The notes under the pieces are model-generated. The model worked only from the letters and a program-made list of their open reading frames with translations. It was not told where the DNA came from and ran no database searches. Below are positions 17,588 through 26,032 of a DNA stretch of 64,000 nucleotides, piece after piece. The position numbers and the translations under genes are program-made. Position 1 is the stretch's first letter; every line of letters starts with the position of its first letter. The DNA is from Longimicrobiales bacterium (lineage in GTDB: Bacteria > Gemmatimonadota > Gemmatimonadetes > Longimicrobiales > Gaopeijiaceae), in contig JANQRP010000004.1 of NCBI GenBank assembly GCA_028284495.1, positions 88,459 to 152,458 on the forward strand, given 5' to 3'.

Positions 17588-18649
17588 CTAGAGCACCCGG
17601 ATCGTGCCCGGACCGTCATTGGTCAGGCGGCCGATCGCGGCAGCCCGCAGCCCTGCGGCGACGAGGTCGTCGACCAGCGACTCCGCGCGGTCGGGGTTCG
17701 CGCAGAATAGCAGCCCGCCGGACGTCTGGGCGTCGGCGAGCAGGACGCGCGTGATTTCGTCGACGCCCCGGGCGAAGCTCGTGTCGGACGAGACGTCGTC
17801 CAGATTCCGGCGCGTCCCTCCCGGCACGTGACCCGCCTCGGCGAGCACGGCCGCGCTGCTCAGAACCGGCACGTCGGCGGCGCGAAGCTCGGCCCCCATG
17901 CCGGAGGCCCGGCAGAGCGCGCGAAGGTGGCCGAGAAGGCCGTACCCGGTCACGTCGGTTCCTGCACGGACCTCGTAGCTGCGGGCGATCCGTGCGGCCT
18001 CGGCGTTGAGCGTCGCCATCTGCTCGACCGCGCTCGCGATCGTCGCGTCGTCCACGGCCGCCCGCTTGATCGCGGTGGTGATCACCCCGATCCCCAACGG
18101 TTTGGTGAGGATCAGCACGTCGCCCGGGCGGCCGGCGGCGTTGGTGACGAGGCGATCGGGGTGCACCTCCCCGACCGCCACCAGGCCGTACTTCGGCTCC
18201 GGATCGTCGATCGAGTGGCCACCCAGGATGGGTACGCCGGCCTCGCGTGCGATCTCTGCACCGCCCGCGATGATCTCCTCCGCGACCCCCGTGCCGAGGT
18301 GCTCGCGGGGGAAGGCGAAGAGGTTGAGCGCGAAGAGGGGCTCGGCGCCCATGGCGTAGATGTCCGACAGCGCGTTGGCGGCGGCGATGCGACCGAAATC
18401 GCGTCCGTCGTCCACCACCGGACCGAAGAAGTCGAGCGACACCACGAGGGCCCGGTCGTCGGCGAGCAGATACACGCCGGCGTCGTCCCCCGTCGAGGCA
18501 TCGACGAGGGATCGGGGGTCCTCCACCGGAATGAGGTGACGCAGAACCTGCGACAGCTCGGACATGCCGAGCTTGCAGGCTCAGCCGGCGCCGTGGCTCA
18601 GCTGGGTCAGCCGGAGGCGCGGGCGCTCGTCACGGGGCGTGTCGCTCAT
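17588..18649 (-). CDS. selD: Selenide, water dikinase SelD (itself a selenoprotein; TGA = Sec at residue 23)
   Basis: Makes selenophosphate from selenide and ATP. The full product is 353 residues from ATG 18649. It opens RLTQLSHGAG, then TGA (18583-18581), then ACKLG, which aligns with the SHGAG-C-G-C-K loop of SelD whose first Cys is catalytic and is often Sec. Reading through TGA restores the catalytic position and the adjacent Lys; starting at the downstream ATG 18565 would remove both. Later family motifs are intact: STGDDAGVY, NALSDIYAMGA, ILGGHSIDDPEPKYG, DVTGYGLLGHL, DAQTSGGLLF. A SECIS-like hairpin directly follows the TGA. This implies that selA, selB and selC exist elsewhere in the genome. 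Confidence 0.9.
18547..18583 (-). promoter_or_regulatory. Putative bacterial SECIS element in selD
   Basis: Immediately after the in-frame TGA (18583-18581) the minus strand folds into a hairpin. The lower stem is CCTGC (18579-18575) with GCAGG (18551-18547), then a small internal loop (A against CTG), then a perfect 7-bp upper stem AGCTCGG (18573-18567) with CCGAGCT (18561-18555), and apical loop CATGT. Opening the top G-C pair gives a loop that starts with G, as bacterial SECIS elements need. The TGA-to-loop distance (about 14 nt) is slightly short of typical. It overlaps coding sequence, as expected for bacteria. Confidence 0.75.
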
Positions 18650-18761
18650 CGATCGAACGTCGGGTGGGTGGTTCGCGGAAACAGGCGGACGGCATAGTGT
18701 AGATAGAGAGGTCCCGATCGCACATGCCTCCCGACAGCACGCCCGACCTGCCGAGACACCC

Positions 18762-19634
18762 GTGACCGCCCCCGCCCGATCCGCCCGACAGCAGTTCGTG
18801 AACGAGCTGCGGCGCACCGAGGGAGAGATCGACCTGGCGCGCGCGGCGCTCCTCATCGCGTGTGAGCAGTATCCGCAGCTTCCCGTCGACCTCTACCTCG
18901 GGCGGCTCGATCAGCTCGCCGAGCGCGTGATGGATCGCCTGGAGGGTGAGACGGCGCCGACCCTCGTGCTCCAGGAACTGGTCGCGACGCTCTTCGAGCA
19001 GGAGAACTTCCGGGGCAACCGCGACGCCTACTACGATCCGCGAAACTCCTTCCTGAACGACGTCCTCGATCGCCGTCTGGGAATTCCGCTCACGCTCGGC
19101 ATCGTTCTGCTCGAGGTGGGGTGGCGGCTGGGCCTGGATCTCGAGGGCGTGAACTTCCCGCACCACTTTCTGGTCCGCTTCCGCGGCGAGTCGATGTCGC
19201 TGCTCATCGACGCGTACGACAGCGGACAGATCCGTTTCGAGGACCAGGCGCAGGAGCTGCTCGACCGGGTGTACGGCGGGATGGTCCGGCTCCGGCCCGC
19301 CTTTCTGGCCGCCGCCACGCGCCGCGACATGCTGGCCCGGCTGCTCACCAACCTGAAGGGCGTCTATCTGAACGCCCACGACGACGAGCGCGCGATCTCG
19401 GCGGTCGAGCGTCTGCTCCTCATCCGCCCGGAGGCGATCGCGGAGCGGAAGACGCTCGGCCTGCTGCTCGCGCGCCGCGGTCGCGGCGAGGAGGCGCTCC
19501 ATCACCTGGGCGAGTACCTGCAGTCGCTGCCGGAGAGCTCGAACGATTCGCGTCGGATCGAGTCGCTGATCGAGCGGATCCGGGCGGGCGAGCCGCTCGA
19601 CGACCCGGGGCTCGAGGAAGAGGGCGCCGAATGA
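18762..19634 (+). CDS. SirB1-family transglutaminase-like/TPR protein
   Basis: A 290-residue cytoplasmic protein. Residues about 20-190 are the SirB1 N-terminal transglutaminase-like domain: IDLARAALLIACEQYPQL, LFEQENFRGNRDAYYDPRNS, NDVLDRRLGIPLTLGIVLLE, and GVNFPHHFLVRF with the histidine pair. The C-terminal part (RRDMLARLLTNLKGVYLN...AERKTLGLLLARRG) is a short TPR-like repeat typical of the family. The usual transglutaminase Cys is absent, as in most members, so no reaction is assigned. GTG 18762 is chosen because homology begins a few residues later and the frame has no ATG near it. The stop overlaps the YgfZ-type gene start (ATGA). Confidence 0.85.
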   Translation: MTAPARSARQQFVNELRRTEGEIDLARAALLIACEQYPQLPVDLYLGRLDQLAERVMDRLEGETAPTLVLQELVATLFEQENFRGNRDAYYDPRNSFLNDVLDRRLGIPLTLGIVLLEVGWRLGLDLEGVNFPHHFLVRFRGESMSLLIDAYDSGQIRFEDQAQELLDRVYGGMVRLRPAFLAAATRRDMLARLLTNLKGVYLNAHDDERAISAVERLLLIRPEAIAERKTLGLLLARRGRGEEALHHLGEYLQSLPESSNDSRRIESLIERIRAGEPLDDPGLEEEGAE

Positions 19635-20737
19635 CCCCCCGAGTCACCCGGAGCGGCACCCACGGAACGACGTCCGGAATCACTCCGGGCTACCGCGCCG
19701 CCACCGAGGGCGTCGCCGTGCTCGACCGCGACGACCTTCGCTACTGGCGGTTCGTCGGCCGCGATCCCGTCCGGATGCTGGACGGCGTCGTGTCGGGACG
19801 GATGCCCGGGTTGCCCGAGGTCTCGAGGTCGGCCGGCGGCTCGGTCGAGATCGGGGAAGCCACGCTCCAGACCGTGCTGACGCCGAAGGGCCGGATGGTG
19901 GCGGACCTTCGGCTCGCCCGCGAGGCCGGGATCGCCGACGCCGCCGACGCGCTTTGGGCCGTCGTGCCGACCGCTGCCACCGACGGGCTGCGGGCCCACC
20001 TCGCGCGGTATCTCCCGCCCCGCTTCGCCAAGGTCGAGGAGCCGGGGGGGATCGGGATCCTCGGCGTCATCGGCCCGGAATCCGACGCACTGGTATCCCG
20101 GCTGCTGCTCGGGCTCGCCGTCGAGACCGGGACGCTGGCCGCTCTCCCGACGGGCGGTACCGTCGTGGTGCGCGAACCGGCCCCGCAGGAGGGACCGGGG
20201 GAGGGAGAGGCGGAGGAGCCGCTCCGGCTCGTCCGCTGCGGCGAGACGGCGATCCCGGCCTGGCACGTGATCGGCCCCGTGGGTGAGGTGGATGCGGCGC
20301 GGCGGGCTCTGGAGGCCGCGGGCGCCGCGCCGGCGACGGAGGACGACTGGACGGTGCTCCGCGTCGAGGCAGGGACGCCGGTGTACGGCGCCGACATGGA
20401 CGACCGTACGATTCCGACCGAGGCCGGCCTCGACCGACTCGCGATCGACCACGGAAAGGGATGCTACACGGGGCAGGAGGTCATCGTGCGCATCCGCGAC
20501 CGTGGGCACGTCAATCGTCGACTCCTGCGCGTTCCGCTCGGCGACATGGATCCGCCCGGGAACGGGACGGAGCTCTTCGTGGCCGGACGGGAGAAGCCGG
20601 CGGCGGTGGTGCGCTCGGCGGTGCGGTCACCCCGCTTCGGTCAGACGATCGGACTCGCCTACGTGCGCCGCGAGGTGTGGACGGGGGAGGGGGAGGCTCC
20701 GGAGTTCTTCCTCGACGAGGCCACCGCCGGGAGCTGA
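19631..20737 (+). CDS. ygfZ: YgfZ/IbaG-type folate-binding Fe-S assembly protein
   Basis: A 368-residue protein of the GcvT-like fold. The signature KGCYTGQEV with C278 is diagnostic of YgfZ (tRNA-modifying/Fe-S repair factor) and distinguishes it from glycine cleavage T-protein. Upstream it has GRDPVRMLDGVVSGRMPGL, TVLTPKGRMVADLRLAR and the PTEAGLDRLAIDHG stretch just before the signature. YgfZ uses tetrahydrofolate to support Fe-S enzymes such as MiaB. Start ATG 19631 overlaps the preceding stop by 4 nt. A short Glu/Gly-rich insert (about 185-200) is lineage-specific. It is convergent with the YpdA-like gene. Confidence 0.88.
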   Translation: MTPRVTRSGTHGTTSGITPGYRAATEGVAVLDRDDLRYWRFVGRDPVRMLDGVVSGRMPGLPEVSRSAGGSVEIGEATLQTVLTPKGRMVADLRLAREAGIADAADALWAVVPTAATDGLRAHLARYLPPRFAKVEEPGGIGILGVIGPESDALVSRLLLGLAVETGTLAALPTGGTVVVREPAPQEGPGEGEAEEPLRLVRCGETAIPAWHVIGPVGEVDAARRALEAAGAAPATEDDWTVLRVEAGTPVYGADMDDRTIPTEAGLDRLAIDHGKGCYTGQEVIVRIRDRGHVNRRLLRVPLGDMDPPGNGTELFVAGREKPAAVVRSAVRSPRFGQTIGLAYVRREVWTGEGEAPEFFLDEATAGS

Positions 20738-20764
20738 CACGCCCGGCAGGCGTCGGCGGGGTTG

Positions 20765-21805
20765 TCAGCCGGCCGCGGGAGTCTTCGGCCGGTCGTAGGC
20801 GGCGACGATGCGGCCGCCGTGCTCCTTCCCGTTCTCGATGAAGACCTTGTTGGCGTTGTGCCCCGCGGCGAGCACGCCCGCGATGTACACGCCCGGCACG
20901 TCGGTCTCCATCGTGTCGGGATCGTGGACCGGGATCCCCGTCTCGTCGTCGACACCCACGCCCAGCTCCAACAGCACCGCCGGGTTCGCGCGCCATCCGG
21001 TCATCGCGAGCACGAAGTCGTTGGGAATCGTCGTCAGCTCACCGCTCTCGTCCGACCGCAGCACGACTTCGGTCGGCCGGATCTCCGCCACGCGGTGCTT
21101 CCAGTACACGGGGATCTCGCCCCGCTCGATGCGGTTGTCGATGTCGGGGCGCACCCAGGGCTTCACGCCGCGGTCCAGCTCGCCCGCGAAGTGCACCAGG
21201 GTCGGCCTGGAACCGTTGCGGTAGAGCTCGAGCGCGGCGTCCACCGACGAGTTGCCTCCGCCGACCACGAGCACGTCCTGGTCCCAGTACGGATAGGGCT
21301 CGTAGTACCAGTGCGAGACCTTCTCGAGATCCTCGCCCGGCACGCCGAGCCAGTTGGGCTCGTGGAAGCCGCCCGTGGCGACGACGACCGCCCTGCAACG
21401 GGTGACCGACTCCTCGCCGCCACGCACCTTCCGCGTGCGGACCCGGAAGTCGCCCGACACGCCCTCCACGGCGACGACGTCCTCGTACTGCCGGACGTCG
21501 AGGTCGTAGTGCTCCACGACCCGCCGGTAGTACGCCAGCGCCTGGCGGCGGGTCGGCTTGGTCTCGGGGATCGAGAAGGGCACGCCGCCGATCTCCAGCT
21601 TCCTCGCCGTGCTGAAGAACCGCATGTAGTACGGATAGTTCAACAGCGAATTCGTGACGCACCCGCGGTCGAACAGCCGGCACGACACGTCGCCGTTGCG
21701 GGCCGCCGCAGCGCCGACCGCGAGGCCGCAGGGACCCGCGCCGACGACGACGAGGTCGAGGATCCGGCCGGAAGCAGCGTTGGAAGTCATGGCGTGCGAA
21801 TTCAT
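20765..21805 (-). CDS. ypdA: YpdA-family FAD/NADPH thiol-disulfide reductase (bacillithiol disulfide reductase-like)
   Basis: A 346-residue flavoprotein. The N-terminal dinucleotide motif VVVGAGPCGLA binds FAD and LVVGGGNSSVDAALELY binds NADPH; VPGVYIAGVLAAGHNANKVFIENG closes the FAD site. The arrangement and the CGLA cysteine are typical of YpdA, which reduces bacillithiol disulfide; no thioredoxin-reductase CxxC is present. Whether this lineage makes bacillithiol is not shown here. ATG 21805 overlaps the upstream phosphodiesterase stop (ATGA); an ATG at 21790 is an alternative start. The upstream genes on this strand are two lipoproteins, probably co-transcribed. Confidence 0.85.
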   Translation of the reverse strand: MNSHAMTSNAASGRILDLVVVGAGPCGLAVGAAAARNGDVSCRLFDRGCVTNSLLNYPYYMRFFSTARKLEIGGVPFSIPETKPTRRQALAYYRRVVEHYDLDVRQYEDVVAVEGVSGDFRVRTRKVRGGEESVTRCRAVVVATGGFHEPNWLGVPGEDLEKVSHWYYEPYPYWDQDVLVVGGGNSSVDAALELYRNGSRPTLVHFAGELDRGVKPWVRPDIDNRIERGEIPVYWKHRVAEIRPTEVVLRSDESGELTTIPNDFVLAMTGWRANPAVLLELGVGVDDETGIPVHDPDTMETDVPGVYIAGVLAAGHNANKVFIENGKEHGGRIVAAYDRPKTPAAG

Positions 21806-23343
21806 GGCGTGATGGGACCCGACTGGCCGGGCCGGGTTCCTCCGAATCCGTCCAGCAGAACCGTCCCGTCCCAGCGCTCCGCCGGCTCCCATCCGAGCGA
21901 CCACCCGAGGGTCGGTGCGAGGTCGAGAAGGCTGACCTCCGAGAGCTCCGTTCCGGGGGCGACGCCGGGTCCGAACAGGACCAGGGGGACCTCCGAGTCC
22001 GCGGGCGCGGTGGATCCGTGCTGGAACGACCCGAACCCACCGCCGCCGCCGTGCGCGGCGACCACGGCCAGGAGGGCGTCGCCGGGCAGCGCGTCGGCGA
22101 TGCGACCGATCTGCTCGTCGGTGGCCGTCACCGCCGCCCGCCACTCGGGCGAGCCCCACCCGGTCGAGTGGCCCGCCACGTCGGGCCCCGAGAGGTGCAC
22201 GAAGACCATGGCCGGCCCGTCGGGCTCGAGAAAGGGGAGTACCGAGTCCACGAGCGCGGCCCCGCCGCCCACCACCGACACGACCCGTTCGAACCCGAAC
22301 GCCAGCCTGCACTCGAGGATGTCGTCGAATCGCGCCAGGTGGCCGTCGGCCGAGAGCACCGCGGCGGTCGAGGCACCACGACGCAGACCGATGCGGAAGA
22401 GCGGATCCAGGCGGTTCATCTCCGGTGTGAACTCGAGCTCCTCGGAGAACAGCTGATGGGAGTCGGGGCCTTCCCCGGCGAGCATCGAGAGGTTGGCAGG
22501 CACCGAGAGCGTCGGCTCGATCGATCGCGCGACCGGGGCGATCGCACCCGCCGCACCGAGCGTGTGCAGCCGGGGGGTCAGGGTGGCGTCGACCGCGTCG
22601 GCGGGCAGGCCGTCCACGGCCACCAGCACGATCCGGCTCGCGATCGGTTCGGTGATCCGCACGTCGGAGTCGATGATGGGCCGGCCCGGAAGCAGCGCGA
22701 ACACGGGCCACGCCCCGGCGCGCAGCGGACTCGCCCCCAGCACTCCCCTCGCCCATCCCTCGGCGTCCGTGGTGTCGACGCCGATCCGCTCGGCACCGGA
22801 CCAGGCGAAGAAGACGGGCTGACCGGCCATCGGCTCGCCTTCGGTGTCGAACACACGGGCTCGGACCACCGAGTCGACGGGCGTGAAGCCGGGGCGCCCC
22901 ACGATCGTGTCGCCCCGCGCGATGACCACCACGGCCGGCGCACGGAGGACGCGCAGGGCCCGCGCGGCCGAGGCTTCGCCCAGGGTGGCCTCGACGGAGC
23001 CGACTCCGGGGCGAGCGTCGAGGATCCACGTTTCCGCCCACCCGTCGGCGTCCGTCGGCGCGTCGGTCTGCGAGAGGCGACCGAGCGCGCCGTCGAGCTC
23101 GAACCTCACGCGCACGCCGGTGAGCGGCGCGCCGCTCGCGATGGCGCGGACCCGGACCGGCTCGGGCGAGGTGCCGCCCGCCTCGAAGACGAGCTCCCCC
23201 GGCTCGCCCGGTTCGAGCCGTGTCCCCGGCGGCGGGTCGGCCGACGGAATCGTGGGCCGTTCGTCGCCGGTGCAGCCGGGGAGAACGCCGAGACCCCCGA
23301 GAAGGAGGGCTACAGCGAATCGAGCGGACAGAGGAGGCCTCAC
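21802..23343 (-). CDS. Alkaline phosphatase superfamily (phosphodiesterase-type) lipoprotein with Ig-like domain
   Basis: A 513-residue lipoprotein: signal peptide with lipobox L-P-G-C24, a beta-sandwich region (about 45-230, VRVRAIASGAPLTGVRVRFELD, GWAETWILDA) resembling bacterial Ig-like domains, then a type I phosphodiesterase/nucleotide pyrophosphatase fold. Visible elements are IVLVAVDGLPADAV (metal aspartate), EPTLSVPANLSML (nucleophile region) and HLSGPDVAGHSTGWGS (metal Asp/His). The late motif is AAHGGGGGFGSFQHG rather than the common DHGM, so some active-site chemistry may differ. The GTG start overlaps the upstream lipoprotein stop by 4 nt. Confidence 0.78.
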   Translation of the reverse strand: MRPPLSARFAVALLLGGLGVLPGCTGDERPTIPSADPPPGTRLEPGEPGELVFEAGGTSPEPVRVRAIASGAPLTGVRVRFELDGALGRLSQTDAPTDADGWAETWILDARPGVGSVEATLGEASAARALRVLRAPAVVVIARGDTIVGRPGFTPVDSVVRARVFDTEGEPMAGQPVFFAWSGAERIGVDTTDAEGWARGVLGASPLRAGAWPVFALLPGRPIIDSDVRITEPIASRIVLVAVDGLPADAVDATLTPRLHTLGAAGAIAPVARSIEPTLSVPANLSMLAGEGPDSHQLFSEELEFTPEMNRLDPLFRIGLRRGASTAAVLSADGHLARFDDILECRLAFGFERVVSVVGGGAALVDSVLPFLEPDGPAMVFVHLSGPDVAGHSTGWGSPEWRAAVTATDEQIGRIADALPGDALLAVVAAHGGGGGFGSFQHGSTAPADSEVPLVLFGPGVAPGTELSEVSLLDLAPTLGWSLGWEPAERWDGTVLLDGFGGTRPGQSGPITP

Positions 23344-24398
23344 CGGGACGGCACCCGCGCCCGAAGGCGCACGTCATAGCGGAGGACCTCGGATCCGGTG
23401 ACCGTGACGACCCGGCCCTGCGTGAGCGACGTCCGGCCGGACACGATCAGCGAGTCGCGACCGACCAGGAGCCGAGGGTCCACAACGTAGTCCCTCGCGA
23501 GTCGGGTCGGCTGGGCGATCCCGCCCGCGTCGATCCTCACCGGCGTGGTGAGCGCGGCCCCTGGCGCGTGAAGCTCGCCGGCCGACGCGGCCACGGAGAG
23601 CTCGAGGTCGACCGCGAGTCCGAGCGAACTCGACACGTCGAGCGCCACGACCAGGTCCGCTTCTCCCGGACGCAGGCGGTCGGCGATCGCGTCGGGCAGC
23701 GCCGCGCGGCGGATCGGAGGTGCCAGGTCGGCCTCGTTCAGGAGGATCCGGGCCGAGCCTGCCTCCACGTCGCGCAGCTCGACCCGCACGTCCAGTCCGT
23801 CGGAGGGGTCGAGTGCGAGGTCGTCACATCGCGACCCGGGGGTCGTACCCGTCACGCGCGCCACGATCGATCGATGGAGCAGGATCCCGTCGAGGGGAAA
23901 GTCGAGCGCAACGGTGGACCCGTCGGGGAAGCCCTCGGCCCAGGTGCGCGTGACCAGGGTGGATCCGGTCCGACCGTCCACGAGATCCGCCCGGATGAAC
24001 CCGCGGCCGCCCAGACCGTCGTCGAGCAGGTCGAACCCGAGTCCGTTCGTCAGCTCGAGCACGGCGGTGCCTCGGTCGATCGGGGCCTCGAGCAGCCGGT
24101 CCGGCAGCTCGAACGCGTAGTCCCGGGCCTCCAGAGAGAGCTCCGGGATCGGTCCGTCGAAGCAGGTGCAGAGTTCGCAGACCTCGTCGAGCCGCACGGA
24201 GTCGCGCGTCTCGAAGCTCGCCACCCGGAAGCCCTCCGGGGCGATTCGGACCTCGGGCGGCAGCACGTCGCCGACGGGGACCGAGTCGCGCGCCAGAAGC
24301 ACCTCCCACTCGGTGTCCCACACGGGGACGGACGTTGGGATGTCGCAGCCTCCCGATGCCGCCACGGCGAGGAGGAGGAGGGATCGCGTGGGGCGCAT
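23340..24398 (-). CDS. Lipoprotein of unknown function
   Basis: A 352-residue protein with a lipoprotein signal peptide (MRPTRSLLLLAVAASGGC, lipobox S-G-G-C18) and a beta-rich body with no recognised domain. A small cysteine cluster (CELCTC around residue 80) may bind metal or form disulfides. Strand-forming stretches such as TAVLELTNGLGFDLL, GEADLVVALDVSSSLGL and RVVTVTGSEVLRYDVRLRARV suggest one or two large beta domains like those of secreted surface proteins. It is the first gene of a minus-strand unit with the phosphodiesterase and YpdA-like genes (4-nt overlap), and is divergent from the Nramp gene by 54 bp. Confidence 0.65.
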   Translation of the reverse strand: MRPTRSLLLLAVAASGGCDIPTSVPVWDTEWEVLLARDSVPVGDVLPPEVRIAPEGFRVASFETRDSVRLDEVCELCTCFDGPIPELSLEARDYAFELPDRLLEAPIDRGTAVLELTNGLGFDLLDDGLGGRGFIRADLVDGRTGSTLVTRTWAEGFPDGSTVALDFPLDGILLHRSIVARVTGTTPGSRCDDLALDPSDGLDVRVELRDVEAGSARILLNEADLAPPIRRAALPDAIADRLRPGEADLVVALDVSSSLGLAVDLELSVAASAGELHAPGAALTTPVRIDAGGIAQPTRLARDYVVDPRLLVGRDSLIVSGRTSLTQGRVVTVTGSEVLRYDVRLRARVPSR

Positions 24399-24452
24399 GC
24401 GGGCGCGGTCCGGACGTTTTCCTGAGGAGGTGCGCGGGGGTACGTTCGGACG

Positions 24453-25694
24453 ATGACCACACGGGACACCCCGAACAAGAGCGGTTTCAGCGGCCCGGGC
24501 TGGCTCGTCGCCGCGGCGTTCGTCGGCCCCGGTACGGTCACGACCGCCACCCTCGCCGGCGCGAGTTTCGGCGCGGCGCTGATCTGGGCGCTCGTCTTCT
24601 CGGTCGCGATGACGATGGTGCTCCAGGAGATGGCCGCACGTCTCGGCCTGGTCACCGGGCAGGGGCTGGGCGAGGCGCTTCGCGCGGGCGTCGGCACCAC
24701 AGGACCGCTCCGCTGGATCGGCCCCGCGCTGGTCGTCGGCGCGATCGCCGTGGGCAACGCGGCCTACCAGACCGGGAATCTCGTCGGCGGCGGGCTCGGC
24801 CTGCAGGGCGCCGTCGGAGGGTCGCCGCGGAGCTGGGCCTCGCTCATCGCCGTGCTCGCGGCGGCGCTGCTCTGGCGTGGGAGTTTCCGTGCACTGGAAC
24901 GGTGGATGACCGCGCTGGTGGCCGTCATGGGCGTCGCCTTCCTGCTGACCGCCGCGCGTGTGATCGGGCGGGTACCCGATCTGCTCGCGGGGCTGATGCC
25001 CACGGTGCCGGACGGCGCCATCCTGACCGTGGTGGGCCTCATCGGCACGACCGTCGTACCGTACAACCTCTTCCTGCACGCGAGCGCGGTGCGGGAGTCG
25101 TTCGGCGGCGTGGAGGGGCTGGGGGCCGCCCGTGCCGACCTGGTCCGGTCGATCCTGGCGGGGGGCGTCGTCAGCGTGGCGATCATGGTGACCGCGGCGG
25201 GCACGCTGTTCGCGCTGGCTCCGGACGGCGCCACGGTGGAGTCCGCCGCGGACATGGCCCGCGCGCTGGAGCCCGTACTCGGAAGCTGGGCACGGATCGT
25301 CTTCGCAGTTGGCCTGTTCGCGGCCGGCATGACCTCCGCGGTGACCGCCCCGCTCGCGGCCGCGCTCGCCACGGCGGGCGCGCTCGGGTGGAGCGTGGAC
25401 CTGCGGTCGCCGCGACTCCGCGCGGTGTGGGCCACGGTGCTCGGCACGGGGCTGCTCTTCGTCCTGATCGGTGGAAGCCCGGTCCAGATGATTCTGTTCG
25501 CGCAGGCGGCCAACGGGATCCTCCTTCCCGTCGTCGCCATATTCCTTCTGGTGGCGGTGAACGACCGCCGCCGCATGGGGGACGCGGCGAACGGGATCGT
25601 GCCGAACGTCCTCGGAGCGACGGCGGTGCTCGTGTCGGCACTTCTGGCGTTCAGGGCGTTCCGCTCGGTCCTGCTGGGGCTCGGATGGATCTGA
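24453..25694 (+). CDS. Divergent Nramp-family metal-ion transporter
   Basis: A 413-residue membrane protein with about 11 transmembrane helices and the Nramp layout. However, the helix-1 metal motif, normally DPGN, is GPGTVTTAT (25-33), and the helix-6 motif, normally A-x-x-M-P-H, is TTVVPYNLFLH with V202 and Y204 in the Met and His positions. The usual manganese/iron ligands are therefore missing and the substrate may differ (for example magnesium, or another mode of transport). Nothing in the neighbourhood identifies the ion. No Mn or Fe riboswitch or regulator was seen in the 54-bp divergent spacer. Confidence 0.82.
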   Translation: MTTRDTPNKSGFSGPGWLVAAAFVGPGTVTTATLAGASFGAALIWALVFSVAMTMVLQEMAARLGLVTGQGLGEALRAGVGTTGPLRWIGPALVVGAIAVGNAAYQTGNLVGGGLGLQGAVGGSPRSWASLIAVLAAALLWRGSFRALERWMTALVAVMGVAFLLTAARVIGRVPDLLAGLMPTVPDGAILTVVGLIGTTVVPYNLFLHASAVRESFGGVEGLGAARADLVRSILAGGVVSVAIMVTAAGTLFALAPDGATVESAADMARALEPVLGSWARIVFAVGLFAAGMTSAVTAPLAAALATAGALGWSVDLRSPRLRAVWATVLGTGLLFVLIGGSPVQMILFAQAANGILLPVVAIFLLVAVNDRRRMGDAANGIVPNVLGATAVLVSALLAFRAFRSVLLGLGWI

Positions 25695-25761
25695 TGCTGC
25701 CGCCCGTCGCGTGCCGGCCTCGAACCGACTCTCTCCGCCGCGACTCACACCGATCCGCCAC

Positions 25762-26022
25762 ATGACCGACGCAGCCATCTCCTCGGCCCGGAAGGCGCTC
25801 GCCCGTCTCGGCCGCGCGGCCGAGAAGACGCGACGGGAGCTCGACGCCCTCGAAGGCGCGCTGCATCGCGCCGAGGGTGACGACTTCCCGCGGGCGAGGT
25901 ACGAGGAGCTGCGGACGCTGATCGAGCGGATCGGCGAGTTCACGGAGGAGGAGGGGGCCCGCCTCCAGGAGAAGGTCCTTCACGCGGGCGGGCTCGAGCC
26001 CGCCCGCGTGCGCAGGAGCTAG
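25762..26022 (+). CDS. Small helical protein of unknown function
   Basis: An 86-residue charged protein, probably mostly alpha-helical: SSARKALARLGRAAEKTRRE and LRTLIERIGEFTEEEGARLQ look like two long amphipathic or coiled-coil helices. No domain is recognised, and no signal peptide or membrane segment is present. It lies 67 bp after the Nramp gene and 10 bp before the amidohydrolase gene, so it is probably co-transcribed with them. Confidence 0.5.
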   Translation: MTDAAISSARKALARLGRAAEKTRRELDALEGALHRAEGDDFPRARYEELRTLIERIGEFTEEEGARLQEKVLHAGGLEPARVRRS

Positions 26023-26032
26023 GGGGAACACC

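Noticed and set aside
17588..18565. SelD starting at ATG 18565 (325 residues)
   Set aside because: This start lies after the conserved glycine-rich catalytic loop and would yield an inactive protein; the upstream frame joined through TGA restores the family N-terminus.
19631..20737. Glycine cleavage T protein (gcvT)
   Set aside because: The KGCYTGQE signature is that of YgfZ, and the gene is far from gcvH-gcvP.
20765..23377. Very long open frame continuing upstream of the YpdA-like gene
   Set aside because: The upstream part has Arg/Gly/Pro-rich shadow composition and overlaps the well-supported phosphodiesterase gene in another frame.
23340..25943. Long minus-strand frame antisense to the Nramp gene
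   Set aside because: Only the part up to 24398 has a signal peptide and protein-like composition; the rest is an antisense shadow of the transporter gene.
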